Of a DNA stretch of 27,604 bases, positions 16,080-24,617 are shown piece after piece; the first letter of the stretch is position 1, and every line of letters starts with the position of its first letter. Location of the stretch: contig JBBSMS010000034.1 of NCBI GenBank assembly GCA_038233055.1, positions 1 through 27,604 on the forward strand, written 5' to 3'. This stretch comes from Salsipaludibacter sp038233055 (lineage in GTDB: Bacteria; Actinomycetota; Nitriliruptoria; Nitriliruptorales; Nitriliruptoraceae). The translations under genes were made by a program, and so were the position numbers. A model generated the notes under the pieces. That model saw only the letters and a list, made by a program, of their open reading frames with translations. It was not told where the DNA came from and ran no database searches.

Positions 16080-17345
16080 TTACCCGCCCGTGCGACGGAC
16101 GGAGACCGGAAGGTGCTTGATGCCGGAGATGAAGTTGGAGCGCAGGCGCTCGACCGGGCCGTCGATGACCATGCGGTCCAGGACCGGCAACAGTTCGGTG
16201 AAGGTGACCTTGAGCTCGGACCGGGCCAGCCACTCCCCCAGGCACCGGTGCGGACCACCGCGGCCGAAGGCGAGGTGGGGATTGTCCTCGCGCGTGATGT
16301 CGAAGGTGAACGGGTCCGGGAAGCGGCGCTCGTCGTGGTCGCCGGAGATCCACCACAGCACGACCTTGTCGCCGGCCCGGATGGTGCGTCCGTGCAGGTC
16401 GACGTCGGCCAGCGCGGTCCGGCGGAAGTGCATCGTCACCGACGACATCCGCAGCATCTCCTCGACGGCCTGGTCCATCAGTTCGTCGGGGCGTTCCTGC
16501 AGCAGTGCGAGCTGGTCGGGATGGTCCAGCAGGAGTTGCAGGCCGGCGGCCATGGTGTAGCGGGTGGTGTCGTTGCCGGCGGCCACCAGCAGGGTGAAGA
16601 AGTTCTTGAACTCGAGGTCGGACAGCGGTTCGCCGTCCATCGTCGGCGCCAGCAGCGTCGTGATGACGTCGTCCTGCGGGTCGGCGCGGCGCTGGGCGGC
16701 GATCTCCGCGGCGTAGTCGAACAGTTCCATCCCGGCCGGCGACCGGAAGGGCATCAGCCGGTGCTCGTCGTGGTCGACCTGGTCGACGACGTGCTCGGTG
16801 AACTCGGGGTCGGTGTTGCCGATCATGGCGTCGCCGCGGTCGACCAGGAACTGGTAATCGGACTCCGGCGCGCCCAGGAGCTTGCCGAGCATCCGCATCG
16901 GCAGTTGTCGGGCGACGTCGGTCACGAAGTCGAACGACCCACTCGGGACGGCCTCGTCGATGACGGCGCGCGCGAGCAGGCGGATGGCCTGTTCGTAGGA
17001 CTGGACGGTGCGCCGGGTGAAGCCACCCATGACCAGCCGCCGCAGGCGGGTGTGCTCGGGCGGGTCCAGTTCCATCATGGTCAGCCGCGCGTGGGTCTCC
17101 TCCTCGTCCATCTCCTCCAGCCGGATGCCGTGCGACGACGACATCGTGCGGAAGTCCCTGTTCAGGGCGATGACGTCGTCGTAGCGCGTGATCGACCAGA
17201 AGCCGCTGCCGTCGGCCTCGGGCGTCCACGCCACCGGTTCCTCGTCACGCAGCCGTTGGAAGGTTGCGTGCGGCACCCCGGCCCGATGCACGTCCGGGTC
17301 GGTCAGGTCGAGGTGACGATCCCCGACGACGATCGCGGTGGGCAC
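16080..17345 (-). CDS. Cytochrome P450
   Basis: The 421-aa soluble class I-type P450 shows the I-helix oxygen-activation motif VAAGNDTTR, the K-helix ExxR in EEMLR, and the heme loop AFGRGGPHRCLG with proximal Cys at about residue 368. GTG 17345 has GGAGGG 5 bases upstream; the frame is open further upstream but has no better start. It needs a ferredoxin and reductase, not seen here. It is transcribed divergently from the amidotransferase at 17468 across an operator-like site, with TAGGGT (17373-17378, minus) as a possible -10. In this setting it may hydroxylate or dealkylate the pathway substrate; the residues do not fix a CYP subfamily. Confidence 0.93.
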   Translation of the reverse strand: MPTAIVVGDRHLDLTDPDVHRAGVPHATFQRLRDEEPVAWTPEADGSGFWSITRYDDVIALNRDFRTMSSSHGIRLEEMDEEETHARLTMMELDPPEHTRLRRLVMGGFTRRTVQSYEQAIRLLARAVIDEAVPSGSFDFVTDVARQLPMRMLGKLLGAPESDYQFLVDRGDAMIGNTDPEFTEHVVDQVDHDEHRLMPFRSPAGMELFDYAAEIAAQRRADPQDDVITTLLAPTMDGEPLSDLEFKNFFTLLVAAGNDTTRYTMAAGLQLLLDHPDQLALLQERPDELMDQAVEEMLRMSSVTMHFRRTALADVDLHGRTIRAGDKVVLWWISGDHDERRFPDPFTFDITREDNPHLAFGRGGPHRCLGEWLARSELKVTFTELLPVLDRMVIDGPVERLRSNFISGIKHLPVSVRRTGG

Positions 17346-17385
17346 GGGTTCCCTCCAGGAGGCACGGACCACGCACCCTAGCAGG

Positions 17386-17405
17386 GTTGTTCGGCTCCGA
17401 ACGAC
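17386..17405. promoter_or_regulatory. Operator-like palindrome, site 4 (divergent P450 / amidotransferase)
   Basis: GTTGTTCGGCTCCGAACGAC keeps the symmetric GTTCGG-CCGAAC core. TATGCT at 17406-17411 directly to its right is a plus-strand -10 candidate. One bound protein could control both directions. Confidence 0.7.
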
Positions 17406-17467
17406 TATGCTGATGGACGCCCGCTCGGGGTTCCGGCGGGACATCGACCTCCACCGAGGCAACCCCG

Positions 17468-18175
17468 ATGCGCGTCCTGTTCCTGCAACACGATCCCGGC
17501 GCCACGCCCGGGCTGCTCGGCGAGGCGCTGGCCGACCGCGGCGCCCGGATCGACGCGCTGGCAATGGCCGGGTCGATCGCGGACGCCACGTGGGACGGGA
17601 CCTTCCCCGGCGTGCACGACCACGACCTGGTCGTGCCACTGGGCGCGATCTGGTCGGTCTACGACCGCGACCGCCTGTCGACCTGGATCGACCGTGAACT
17701 GGCGTGGCTGCGCGACCTGGACGTCGCCGGCACCCCGGTGCTCGGGGTCTGCTTCGGGGGCCAGGCGCTGGCAGCCGCCCACGGCGGGACGGTCGAGTCC
17801 ATGGGCGCGATGGACATCGGGTGGGCGCCGATCGAGTCGAGCGTCCCCGACGGGCTGGCGTCCGGCCCGTGGATGCAGTGGCACGGGGATCGCTTCACGG
17901 CCCCGCCCGAGGCCACGGTCATCGCCACGGCCGCGGTCGGGACCCAGGCCTTCACCCTGCGCGCCAACCTCGCGACCCAGTTCCACCCCGAGGTCACCCC
18001 GGAGATCATCGCCCGGTGGCTGGACCTGGGCGGTCCGGCGGCAGAGGACGAGGCGGTCGCGGCCGGCACCACCGGTCGGGAACTGGTCGCTGCCGCCCGG
18101 ACCGAGCGGGACCGGGCGCGTCGCGACATCGACCTGCTGCTGGACTGGTGGCTGCCGCAGGTCGGGCTGGCCTGA
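17468..18175 (+). CDS. Class I glutamine amidotransferase domain protein
   Basis: The 235-aa protein has nucleophile Cys95 in VLGVCFGGQAL and the His173/Glu175 pair in TQFHPEVTPE, completing the class I amidotransferase triad. There is no fused synthase domain, so it resembles free-standing GMP-synthase-like amidotransferases that act as gamma-glutamyl hydrolases. A free-standing class I amidotransferase (AtdA2/TdnT) accompanies the glutamine-synthetase-like AtdA1/TdnQ in aniline catabolism, which is a useful parallel. GAGG lies about 8 bases before ATG 17468. It shares an operator with the P450 gene. Its last 30 residues form a charged helix (AARTERDRARRDIDLLLDWW) outside the core domain. 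Confidence 0.85.
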   Translation: MRVLFLQHDPGATPGLLGEALADRGARIDALAMAGSIADATWDGTFPGVHDHDLVVPLGAIWSVYDRDRLSTWIDRELAWLRDLDVAGTPVLGVCFGGQALAAAHGGTVESMGAMDIGWAPIESSVPDGLASGPWMQWHGDRFTAPPEATVIATAAVGTQAFTLRANLATQFHPEVTPEIIARWLDLGGPAAEDEAVAAGTTGRELVAAARTERDRARRDIDLLLDWWLPQVGLA

Positions 18176-18227
18176 CTTCCTCGACCCCCGGGACAACCAC
18201 ACCGCCGCGGGCACCGGCCGGGATGGG

Positions 18228-18249
18228 CCCGGGGTGAGCAGCCCCCGGG
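18228..18249. terminator. Hairpin at a convergent gene junction
   Basis: CCCGGGG (18228-18234) and CCCCGGG (18243-18249) enclose an eight-base loop, immediately beside the stop of the minus-strand gene and after the plus-strand amidotransferase. It may end transcription from the plus side. Confidence 0.45.
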
Positions 18250-18780
18250 TCAGGATGAGGTGGTGACCCACGCCCGGTCGAGCGCCGCCATGGTCGCCAG
18301 CAGGGCGTCGCGTTGGTCGTCGTACAGCCGGATCCAGGAGGTGTTCGGCGGCACCCGCATGCGCGTCATCGACGCCCCCATCAGGGTGATCGACGAGGTG
18401 AGGTGGCCGTCGTCGGCCGTAATCCGGAAGCGCGTGAAGTCCAGCGGCAGGGCCGCGTCCCGCAACGCCGGATCGGCCGCCAGATGCTCGGCCAGGGCGT
18501 GGGCCGCCGCATCGCCCGTGCGGACCTTCATGGCCATGCCGGTCCGGCGCAGGCGGCCGCTGTGGGTCGCCTCCAACGCCAACGGATCGGACCACGCCGG
18601 GCCCGTCGCCACGAAGGTCGAGTCGGTGATGCGCAGCATCATGCGCCCACGCGTCGTCGCCTGGACCTCGAAGGACTGCTCGTCCACCGCGACCGCCACC
18701 CGGTCGCCCGCCACCCGGGTGGACCGGTCCGGGCGCAGTTCGGCCACGACCCGGCGCAGCACGGCATCGACGTCACTCAC
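18250..18780 (-). CDS. Hypothetical protein coupled to the APC permease
   Basis: The 176-aa frame starts at GTG 18780, overlapping the permease stop as GTGA, so it belongs to the transporter unit. It is soluble, with alternating strands (VAGDRVAVAVDEQSFEVQAT, MMLRITDSTFVATG) and conserved-looking SSITLMGASMTRMRVPPNTS and WIRLYDDQRDALL. There is no signal peptide. I do not recognise the family. Its position suggests a role tied to uptake or the imported amine, which is inference only. Confidence 0.65.
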   Translation of the reverse strand: MSDVDAVLRRVVAELRPDRSTRVAGDRVAVAVDEQSFEVQATTRGRMMLRITDSTFVATGPAWSDPLALEATHSGRLRRTGMAMKVRTGDAAAHALAEHLAADPALRDAALPLDFTRFRITADDGHLTSSITLMGASMTRMRVPPNTSWIRLYDDQRDALLATMAALDRAWVTTSS

Positions 18781-20210
18781 ACCGGGCGGTCCTCCTCGGC
18801 GGCCAGTTCCTCGGGGCTGGGCCGGTCGAACAGCGGCAACTTCGACACCAGCGCGATCTGCACGAACGCGATGACCGCCGAGACCGCCAACATGACGAAG
18901 AAGCGCGAGTAGATCGCGCCACGGGTCAGGCCCGGCGGGGCGATGAACCACAGCGTCACCAGCATCCCGACCGTGGCCAGGATCGGGGGCAGCGGGTACA
19001 GCGGCATCCGGTAGGGCCGGTGCAGGTCCGGACGGGTCGAACGCAGGATCATCACCGAGATGTTGACCAGTACGTAGGCCACCAGCCAGGCACACACGCC
19101 GGCCAGGATCAGGACGAAGATCGAGTCGATGTCGCCCTGGATGATGATCGTGTAGATGCCCGGCAGCAGGATGGCGAGCACGATCCCGACCACCGGCGTG
19201 CGGTAGCGCGGGTGGAGATAGGCGAACGCCTTCGGGAAGGTGCCGTCCTTGGCCATGCCGTAGAGGATGCGGGGGATCCCGGCCAGCAGGGTGTTGAGGG
19301 TGGCGGCGCCGGCGAACAGCACTGCGATCGCCAGCCACCAGCGTCCGAAGTCACCCAGGATGGCCTCGCCGAAGGCCGGGATCGGCAGTGGCGTGTCGAA
19401 CAGGGCCAGGCCGGTCTCGGGGTCCAGGATCTCGTTCGGGACCTGGCGTGTGATCCCCGCGCCGTAGACGAACATCGCGAACGCCACCGCGATCAGCCCG
19501 ATGAACATCGCCCGTGGCAGGTTGCGGTCGGCGTCCCGGAGTTCGGCCGCCAAGGGGGTGACGTACTCGACGCCGACGAACAGGAACATCGCCAGCCCGA
19601 CCATCGACAGCACCGCGCTGAGGTCGTTGCCGATCAGTGACGTCCCGAAGAAGCCGTCCAGTTGCAGCGTCGATGCCTTGAGGATGCCGATCAGCCCGAA
19701 CAGGGTGACGGTGCTCCACATGACCGCGGTCAGCACCACCTCGAAGGCACCGTAGACCTCGATGCCCAGCAGGTTGACGACCCCGAAGATCAGCAACAGC
19801 GCGACGCCGATCGTCCAGGTCTGCTCGACCGGCATCGACTCGAGGAACGGGAAGTTGACCTGGGCGAACAGGCCGATCGACGCGGTCTCGGCGGTGCCGG
19901 CGAACAGGTGGACCAACAGGTAGGCCACGATCGTGCCGGTCGCGGCGACGAACCGCCCCATGCCCGCGTTGATGTAGTCGTACACCGACCCGGCCAGCGG
20001 CATGGCGGTGCCGGCCTCGGAGAAGACCATGACCTGGAACAGCATCAGCACGAACGAGATGCCGATGGCCATCGCGAAGACGCCACCACCGACCCCGAAG
20101 CCCTGGGTGGCCGTCAACAGCACCGACGATGCGATGATCAGCCCCACCGCCGTCGCCAAGGCCGTCGGGAACCCGATGACCCCCTTTTCGAGGATGGTCT
20201 GCTCGCTCAT
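18777..20210 (-). CDS. APC-superfamily amino acid/polyamine permease
   Basis: The 477-aa protein has about 12 hydrophobic segments. The first contains FPTALATAVGLIIASSVLL, where APC transporters carry their unwound substrate-binding stretch, and the fourth loop has PLAAELRDADRNLPRA, a usual family signature before a long transmembrane helix. It would import an amino acid, amine or polyamine by proton or sodium symport. ATG 20210 lacks a strong ribosome site. Downstream of site 5, TTGCGG and TAGGTT with 17 bases between form a possible promoter. Genes for PuuA-, PuuC- and PuuD-like enzymes nearby make a PuuP-like role likely. Confidence 0.9.
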   Translation of the reverse strand: MSEQTILEKGVIGFPTALATAVGLIIASSVLLTATQGFGVGGGVFAMAIGISFVLMLFQVMVFSEAGTAMPLAGSVYDYINAGMGRFVAATGTIVAYLLVHLFAGTAETASIGLFAQVNFPFLESMPVEQTWTIGVALLLIFGVVNLLGIEVYGAFEVVLTAVMWSTVTLFGLIGILKASTLQLDGFFGTSLIGNDLSAVLSMVGLAMFLFVGVEYVTPLAAELRDADRNLPRAMFIGLIAVAFAMFVYGAGITRQVPNEILDPETGLALFDTPLPIPAFGEAILGDFGRWWLAIAVLFAGAATLNTLLAGIPRILYGMAKDGTFPKAFAYLHPRYRTPVVGIVLAILLPGIYTIIIQGDIDSIFVLILAGVCAWLVAYVLVNISVMILRSTRPDLHRPYRMPLYPLPPILATVGMLVTLWFIAPPGLTRGAIYSRFFVMLAVSAVIAFVQIALVSKLPLFDRPSPEELAAEEDRPV

Positions 20211-20272
20211 GTGGCCCCCGGCCGCCGGGCATCGCACGGGTTGCGGCGACGCTGCGGCGAACCTAGGCGACA

Positions 20273-20292
20273 ATCGTTTGGACCGCAACGAC
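20273..20292. promoter_or_regulatory. Operator-like palindrome, site 5 (APC permease)
   Basis: ATCGTTTGGACCGCAACGAC matches the consensus with a degenerate right half. On the minus strand it overlaps TTGCGG, a possible -35, with TAGGTT (20258-20263) 17 bases downstream as -10. It lies in the short gap after the puuD-like gene, giving the permease its own regulated promoter. Confidence 0.65.
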
Positions 20293-20303
20293 CTTGCAAA
20301 GGT

Positions 20304-21011
20304 TCAGTCGGCCGTCGCGGTGGCGACCAGCCAGTCGAACAGGGCGTGGTCGGCGTCGTAGATCTTCTCCGGGTGCCACTGCACGCCCAGGCACATGGGC
20401 CAGTCGGTGGGCTCGATCCCTTCGACCAGCCCGTCGTCGGTGCTTGCGGTCACGGCCAGGCCGTCGCCCAGCCGCCCGACGCCCTGGTGGTGGATGGCGT
20501 TGACCTCGCGGCGACCCGCACCCAGGACGTCGGCCAGCAACGAGCCTGGCGCGATGGCCACGTCGTGGCGCAGGGTCAGGACCTCGTCCGGGTCGTCGGA
20601 GATCGGCGGGTGTGGGGTCCCGGCCGCCGTCACGTCCTGGGCCAGGTCCCCGCCGTAGGCCACGTTGAGCAACTGCATCCCACGGCAGATCGCCAGTGTC
20701 GGCATCCCCCGCCGACGCGCGGCGTCAAGCAGGGCCAGTTCGAGTTCGTCTGCCCGGACGTCGGCGTCCTTGACCGACTCGGGCCGGGCGCCGTAGGAGG
20801 ACGGGTCGACGTCGCCACCACCGCACACCACCACGGCGTCGACCGCGTCCAGCACGGCGTCGACGTCGGCCGGCTCGACGTGCGGCAACAGCAGCGGCAC
20901 CCCGCCCGACGAGCGCACCGACTCGACGTATTCGGACGCCAGCGTGTAGAGGTCGGTGTCGCGGGCCACGAACGTCGGCAGCGGGCGCCGCCACGTCGTC
21001 ATCAGCACCAC
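20304..21011 (-). CDS. puuD: Gamma-glutamyl-gamma-aminobutyrate hydrolase-like peptidase C26 (PuuD-like)
   Basis: The protein has the peptidase C26 pattern: VVCGGGDVDPSSYG (about 61-74), nucleophile Cys109 in LAICRGMQLLNVAYGG, INAIHHQ-like REVNAIHHQGV, and His213/Glu215 in VQWHPEKI. PuuD cleaves the gamma-glutamyl bond at the end of the Puu pathway, releasing glutamate. The start is uncertain. GTG 21011 (235 aa) keeps the usual first strand VVLMTTWRRP and has AGGCGG 6 bases upstream; ATG 21002 would be 232 aa. The sequence just upstream is a 42-bp direct repeat, which seems to supply the ribosome-site region. It follows the puuC-like gene on the same strand after 134 bp. Confidence 0.82.
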   Translation of the reverse strand: MVLMTTWRRPLPTFVARDTDLYTLASEYVESVRSSGGVPLLLPHVEPADVDAVLDAVDAVVVCGGGDVDPSSYGARPESVKDADVRADELELALLDAARRRGMPTLAICRGMQLLNVAYGGDLAQDVTAAGTPHPPISDDPDEVLTLRHDVAIAPGSLLADVLGAGRREVNAIHHQGVGRLGDGLAVTASTDDGLVEGIEPTDWPMCLGVQWHPEKIYDADHALFDWLVATATAD

Positions 21012-21018
21012 CGGTCGC

Positions 21019-21105
21019 CGCCTGCCCTCGCTGCGCTCCGGCAGGTTTGCAGAACTCGCTCCGCGCCTGCCCTCGCTGCGCTCCGGCAGGTTTGCAGAAC
21101 TCGCT
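21019..21105. repeat. Two perfect 42-bp direct repeats made of REP-like hairpins
   Basis: Copies at 21019-21060 and 21064-21105 are identical. Each contains CCTGCC, a 13-base loop with core CTCGCTGCGCTC, and GGCAGG (hairpins 21021-21045 and 21066-21090). A further hairpin, 21094-21118, pairs GCAGAAC with GTTCTGC around the same core. The block lies between the puuC-like stop and the puuD-like start. Confidence 0.8.
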
Positions 21106-21145
21106 GCGCTCGTTCTGCGGGCTGCACCGGCAACGTTGGCGTCGG

Positions 21146-22621
21146 TCACAGGCTGATCCAGGTGGTCTTGAGCTCGGTGAACTTGTCGATGGCGTGGGCG
21201 GACTTGTCGCGGCCGTTGCCGGACTGCTTGCGGCCGCCGAACGGCACGCTCAGGCCACCCTCCTCGTAGCAGTTGACCCACACCGTCCCGGCCTCCAGCG
21301 CACGCGAGACCCGGTGGGCGCGCGACAGGTCCGACGTCCACAGCCCGGCCGCCAGGCCGTAGGGGGTGTCGTTGGCGATCCTGATCGCGTCGGCCTCGTC
21401 GTCGAAGGCGATGATCGACAGCACCGGGCCGAAGATCTCCTCGCGGGCGATCCGGGCGTCGTTGGCGACCCCGCCGAAGATGGTGGGTTCGAGGAAGAAC
21501 CCGTCGGCGTGCTCGGGCGTGTCCAGCCGCGAGCCGCCGGTCAGCAACTCGGCCTCACCCCGGCCCACGTCGACGTAGTCCAGCACCGTCTGCAACTGGC
21601 GGTCCGACACGATCGGCCCGGTCTCGGTGGCGTCGTCCATGGGGTCGCCCACGACGCGGCTGCGGGCCCGCTCCACGACGGCGGCACTGAAGTCGTCGAG
21701 GATCTCTCGCTGCACCAGCAACCGGGACGGGGCCGTGCACATCTCGCCGGCGTTGAAGAAGATCCCCCACGCCGCCATGTCCGCGGCCACCTCCAGGTCG
21801 GGGGCGTCGGCGAACACCAGGTTGGGTGACTTGCCGCCCAGTTCGAGCCACACCGGCTTGGCGTTGGAGTCGGCCGCGGCGTGCAGCAGCGACCGTCCGG
21901 TCGGACCCGATCCGGTGAAGGTCAGCACGTCGACGTCGTCGTGGCGGGCCAGCGCGTCGCCGGCGACGGGGCCGCGTCCCGGCACGACGTTGAACACCCC
22001 GTCGGGCAGCCCGGCCTCGGTCGCCAGTTCGGCCAGCCGCAGGGCCGACGTCGAGGTGTACTCGGCGGGCTTGAGCACGACCGAGTTGCCGGTCGCCAGG
22101 GCCGGCCCGAGCTTCCAGCCCGCCATCGTCAGCGGGAAGTTCCACGGCACGATCGCACCGACGACGCCGACCGGTTCCCGGGTCACCAGCGCGAGCTCGT
22201 CCGGCCCGGTCACGGGCAGTTCGTCGACCCGCTTGTCGGCAAGTTCCGCGTAGTAGCGGATGGTCTTGCACACGGCGGGGATCTCGATGCCGCGTGCGTG
22301 CGCGATCGGCTTGCCCATCTCGGTGGTGACCAGCGTGGCCAGTTCGTCGGTGTGGGCCTCCACCAGGTCGGCCCAGGCCAGCAGGACCGCTCGGCGCGTC
22401 GACGGGTCGGTCCGCGACCACCGACCGGACGCGAACGCCCGGCGCGCGGCACGCACGGCCCGGTCGACGTCGGTGACCGAGGCGGCGGCCACCGTCGTCC
22501 ACGTCGTGCCGGTGGACGGGTCGACTTGGTCCAGGGGCTCCTCGGTGCCGTCGGGATCGGCCCAGTCGCCGTCGACGAACAGACGCGTCCGGGGATCGAG
22601 GTCGGGTCGGGTGGTGGTCAT
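21146..22621 (-). CDS. puuC: Aldehyde dehydrogenase, gamma-glutamyl-aminobutyraldehyde dehydrogenase-like (PuuC-like)
   Basis: The 491-aa protein has catalytic Glu260 (VWLELGGKSPN) and Cys295 (NAGEMCTAPSR). Resemblance to E. coli PuuC is strongest in NVVPGRGPVAGDALARHDDV, and in the C-terminal VWVNCYEEGGLSVPFGGRKQ then SGNGRDKSAHA and FTELKTTWISL. PuuC oxidises gamma-glutamyl-gamma-aminobutyraldehyde. ATG 22621 overlaps the marR stop as ATGA, so regulator and enzyme are co-translated. The substrate may differ from putrescine derivatives because the PuuB oxidase that normally makes the aldehyde is not in the window. Confidence 0.85.
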   Translation of the reverse strand: MTTTRPDLDPRTRLFVDGDWADPDGTEEPLDQVDPSTGTTWTTVAAASVTDVDRAVRAARRAFASGRWSRTDPSTRRAVLLAWADLVEAHTDELATLVTTEMGKPIAHARGIEIPAVCKTIRYYAELADKRVDELPVTGPDELALVTREPVGVVGAIVPWNFPLTMAGWKLGPALATGNSVVLKPAEYTSTSALRLAELATEAGLPDGVFNVVPGRGPVAGDALARHDDVDVLTFTGSGPTGRSLLHAAADSNAKPVWLELGGKSPNLVFADAPDLEVAADMAAWGIFFNAGEMCTAPSRLLVQREILDDFSAAVVERARSRVVGDPMDDATETGPIVSDRQLQTVLDYVDVGRGEAELLTGGSRLDTPEHADGFFLEPTIFGGVANDARIAREEIFGPVLSIIAFDDEADAIRIANDTPYGLAAGLWTSDLSRAHRVSRALEAGTVWVNCYEEGGLSVPFGGRKQSGNGRDKSAHAIDKFTELKTTWISL

Positions 22622-23154
22622 CTGGGATCCTCGTGCTGCAGGGCGGCGACCAGGCGTCGCAACCCGCGGGTCAGGGCGTGCTGGTCGGCCGGGTGCAGCA
22701 GGTCGGCGATCGCCCGTTCCTCGCCGTTGAAGGTGGGGAAGATGGACTCGATCAGGGTCGTGCCCTGGTCGGTCAGTACCACCGACACCAGGCGGCGGTC
22801 GTCGGCGTGGCGTCGACGGATGACCATCCCGCGCTTCTCCAGCGTGTCCACCACGCCGGTCAACGTGCCCTTGGTGACGTCGGCCTCGACCGCCACGAAC
22901 CGGGTCTCGCGCTCGCCCCAGATCCACAACACCCACAACACCTTGAACGCGGTCCACGACAGGTCGGTGTCGCGCAACGCCGCCTGTTCGAGCCGACGCC
23001 GCATGGCCGTGGCCGCACGGAAGACGTTGGAGGCCAGCGCCATCGCGGGCAGGTCCAACCCGGCATCGGACAGGCGGGCCATGACCACCTGCTCCTGTGC
23101 CCCCAGGTCCTCGGACTGCACGGCCAGGTCGTCGAACTCGGCCAGCGAACCCAC
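22618..23154 (-). CDS. MarR-family transcriptional regulator
   Basis: The 178-aa protein has a dimerisation helix region (about 35-62), a winged helix-turn-helix with VTKGTLTGVVDTLEKRGMV (about 93-111), and the wing HADDRRLVSVVLTDQG, which carries the DxRxxxxxLT MarR signature. GTG 23154 has AGGAGG 5 bases upstream. It heads the minus-strand run with puuC- and puuD-like genes and is divergent from the glutamine synthetase across operator site 6. It is therefore the best candidate to bind the six palindromes. MarR proteins usually repress until an aromatic or amine ligand binds. Confidence 0.9.
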   Translation of the reverse strand: MGSLAEFDDLAVQSEDLGAQEQVVMARLSDAGLDLPAMALASNVFRAATAMRRRLEQAALRDTDLSWTAFKVLWVLWIWGERETRFVAVEADVTKGTLTGVVDTLEKRGMVIRRRHADDRRLVSVVLTDQGTTLIESIFPTFNGEERAIADLLHPADQHALTRGLRRLVAALQHEDPR

Positions 23155-23252
23155 GCGTGCCTCCTGTCGGGGCGCCGCAGCGCCCGGGGGATGAAGCGTT
23201 GTCGGGGTGCATCGTAGGACCCGGCCGCAGCCCGATCCGTCCGAGTCCTTCA

Positions 23253-23272
23253 ATCGCTTGGATCCAAACGAT
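23253..23272. promoter_or_regulatory. Operator-like palindrome, site 6 (divergent marR / glutamine synthetase)
   Basis: ATCGCTTGGATCCAAACGAT differs from a perfect 20-bp palindrome at one base pair. TAGGCT (23272-23277) begins at its last base and is a -10 candidate for the gene at 23311, so binding would block it. Confidence 0.8.
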
Positions 23273-23310
23273 AGGCTCGGCCCGACCTGCCGTCCAGCCG
23301 GGAGACGACC

Positions 23311-24594
23311 ATGGACTACCAGCGCGTCCGATTGCTGTGGCCCGACCACCTCGGGCTCGCACGCGGCAAGTACCTCCCCGCCGCGACCGCGGCCAGCGGC
23401 ACGGCGCACTGCCTGGCCCTGTTCGCGCTCGACTACGACCGCGAGATGGACGTCGAGGCTCCGGGCCCCAAGGTCATGGAGGGCCTGCCCGACCTCGACG
23501 CCACGTTCGACCCGGAGTCATTGCGACCCGGCTGGGAACCCGATACGGCCGTCGCCGTGGCCGACATCAGTTTCGAGGGCGGCGAGGTGGGCATGGGGTC
23601 CCGGCCGGCCGCCAAGCGGGCGATCGCGGCGTGGCAGGACCTGGGTTGGGAGCCCATGTTGGGCATCGAGCTCGAGGCGTACCTGATGGAGCCGACCGAG
23701 CAGGGGGGCTGGCAGCGCGTCGCCACCCCCGGCCACTACGTCTACGCCACCGGTCCCGCCGCGGACCCGACCGGCCTGATCGACGAGATCATGGCCACCG
23801 CCGACCGGGTCGGGCTGCCGCTGGAGTCGGTCAACACCGAGTACGACGCCGGCCAGTTCGAACTGACCCTGCACTACGACCACGCGCTGAAGGCCCTCGA
23901 CGACGCGTTCCTGTTCAAGCAGATGGCCCGCGAACTGGCCATGGCCCGGGGCCTGATGCTGACCTTCCTCGGCAAGCCCATCGACGACGCCGGCGGCTCC
24001 GGGCTGCACCTCAACCTGTCGCTGAACGACGAGAACGGTGGTAACGCGATGACCGATCCCGACGGCGAGCACGGGTTGTCGGACCTCGCCCGGCAGTGCC
24101 TGGCCGGGATGCTGGCCCACCACGAGGGCATGACCGCGCTGTGCTGCCCGACCGTCAACGCCTACAAGCGCATCCGGCCGGCCGAGTTCATCCCGTACTG
24201 GGCCAACTGGGGCCTGGACCACCGCGGCACCACGATCCGCGTCCCCCCGCACCGCGGGGCCGGCACCCGGCTCGAACACCGCCTGTCCGACGGCGCCGCC
24301 AACCCCTACACCGCCGCCGCCGCAGTCCTGCACACCGCTCGGCTGGGCGTGGTCGACGACCTCGACTGCCCCGACGCCGAGACCGGCAACTGCCTCGACG
24401 AGGTCAACACCGATCGCCACGTCCCGGAGACCCTGGCCGAGGCCCTGGACGCGCTGGAGGCCGACACTGCGCTGTGCGAGGCGGTGGGCCAGCCGCTGGT
24501 GGACCACTTCGTCCACCTCAAGCGCACCGAGTGGGCCAAGTTCGCCACCCACGTGACCGACTGGGAGCTGGGCCACTACCTGCCCTTCCACTGA
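23311..24594 (+). CDS. Glutamine synthetase-like gamma-glutamyl-amine ligase (PuuA-like)
   Basis: The 427-aa protein has the type I glutamine synthetase core: IELEAYLM, NTEYDAGQFELTLHYDHAL and GSGLHLNLSLND supply metal and glutamate ligands, followed by YKRIRP, IRVPPHRGAGTRLEHRLSDG and ANPYTAAAAVL. It is shorter than housekeeping GlnA and lacks the usual adenylylation segment. This fits the catabolic group (PuuA, IpuC, GlnA3/GlnA4, AtdA1/TdnQ) that joins glutamate to amines instead of ammonia. It has its own operator site and lies beside marR, puuC- and puuD-like genes. The amine is not predictable. GGGAG precedes the ATG by 8 bases. Confidence 0.87.
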   Translation: MDYQRVRLLWPDHLGLARGKYLPAATAASGTAHCLALFALDYDREMDVEAPGPKVMEGLPDLDATFDPESLRPGWEPDTAVAVADISFEGGEVGMGSRPAAKRAIAAWQDLGWEPMLGIELEAYLMEPTEQGGWQRVATPGHYVYATGPAADPTGLIDEIMATADRVGLPLESVNTEYDAGQFELTLHYDHALKALDDAFLFKQMARELAMARGLMLTFLGKPIDDAGGSGLHLNLSLNDENGGNAMTDPDGEHGLSDLARQCLAGMLAHHEGMTALCCPTVNAYKRIRPAEFIPYWANWGLDHRGTTIRVPPHRGAGTRLEHRLSDGAANPYTAAAAVLHTARLGVVDDLDCPDAETGNCLDEVNTDRHVPETLAEALDALEADTALCEAVGQPLVDHFVHLKRTEWAKFATHVTDWELGHYLPFH

Positions 24595-24617
24595 CCGCGT
24601 CGATCCGTCGACGGACC

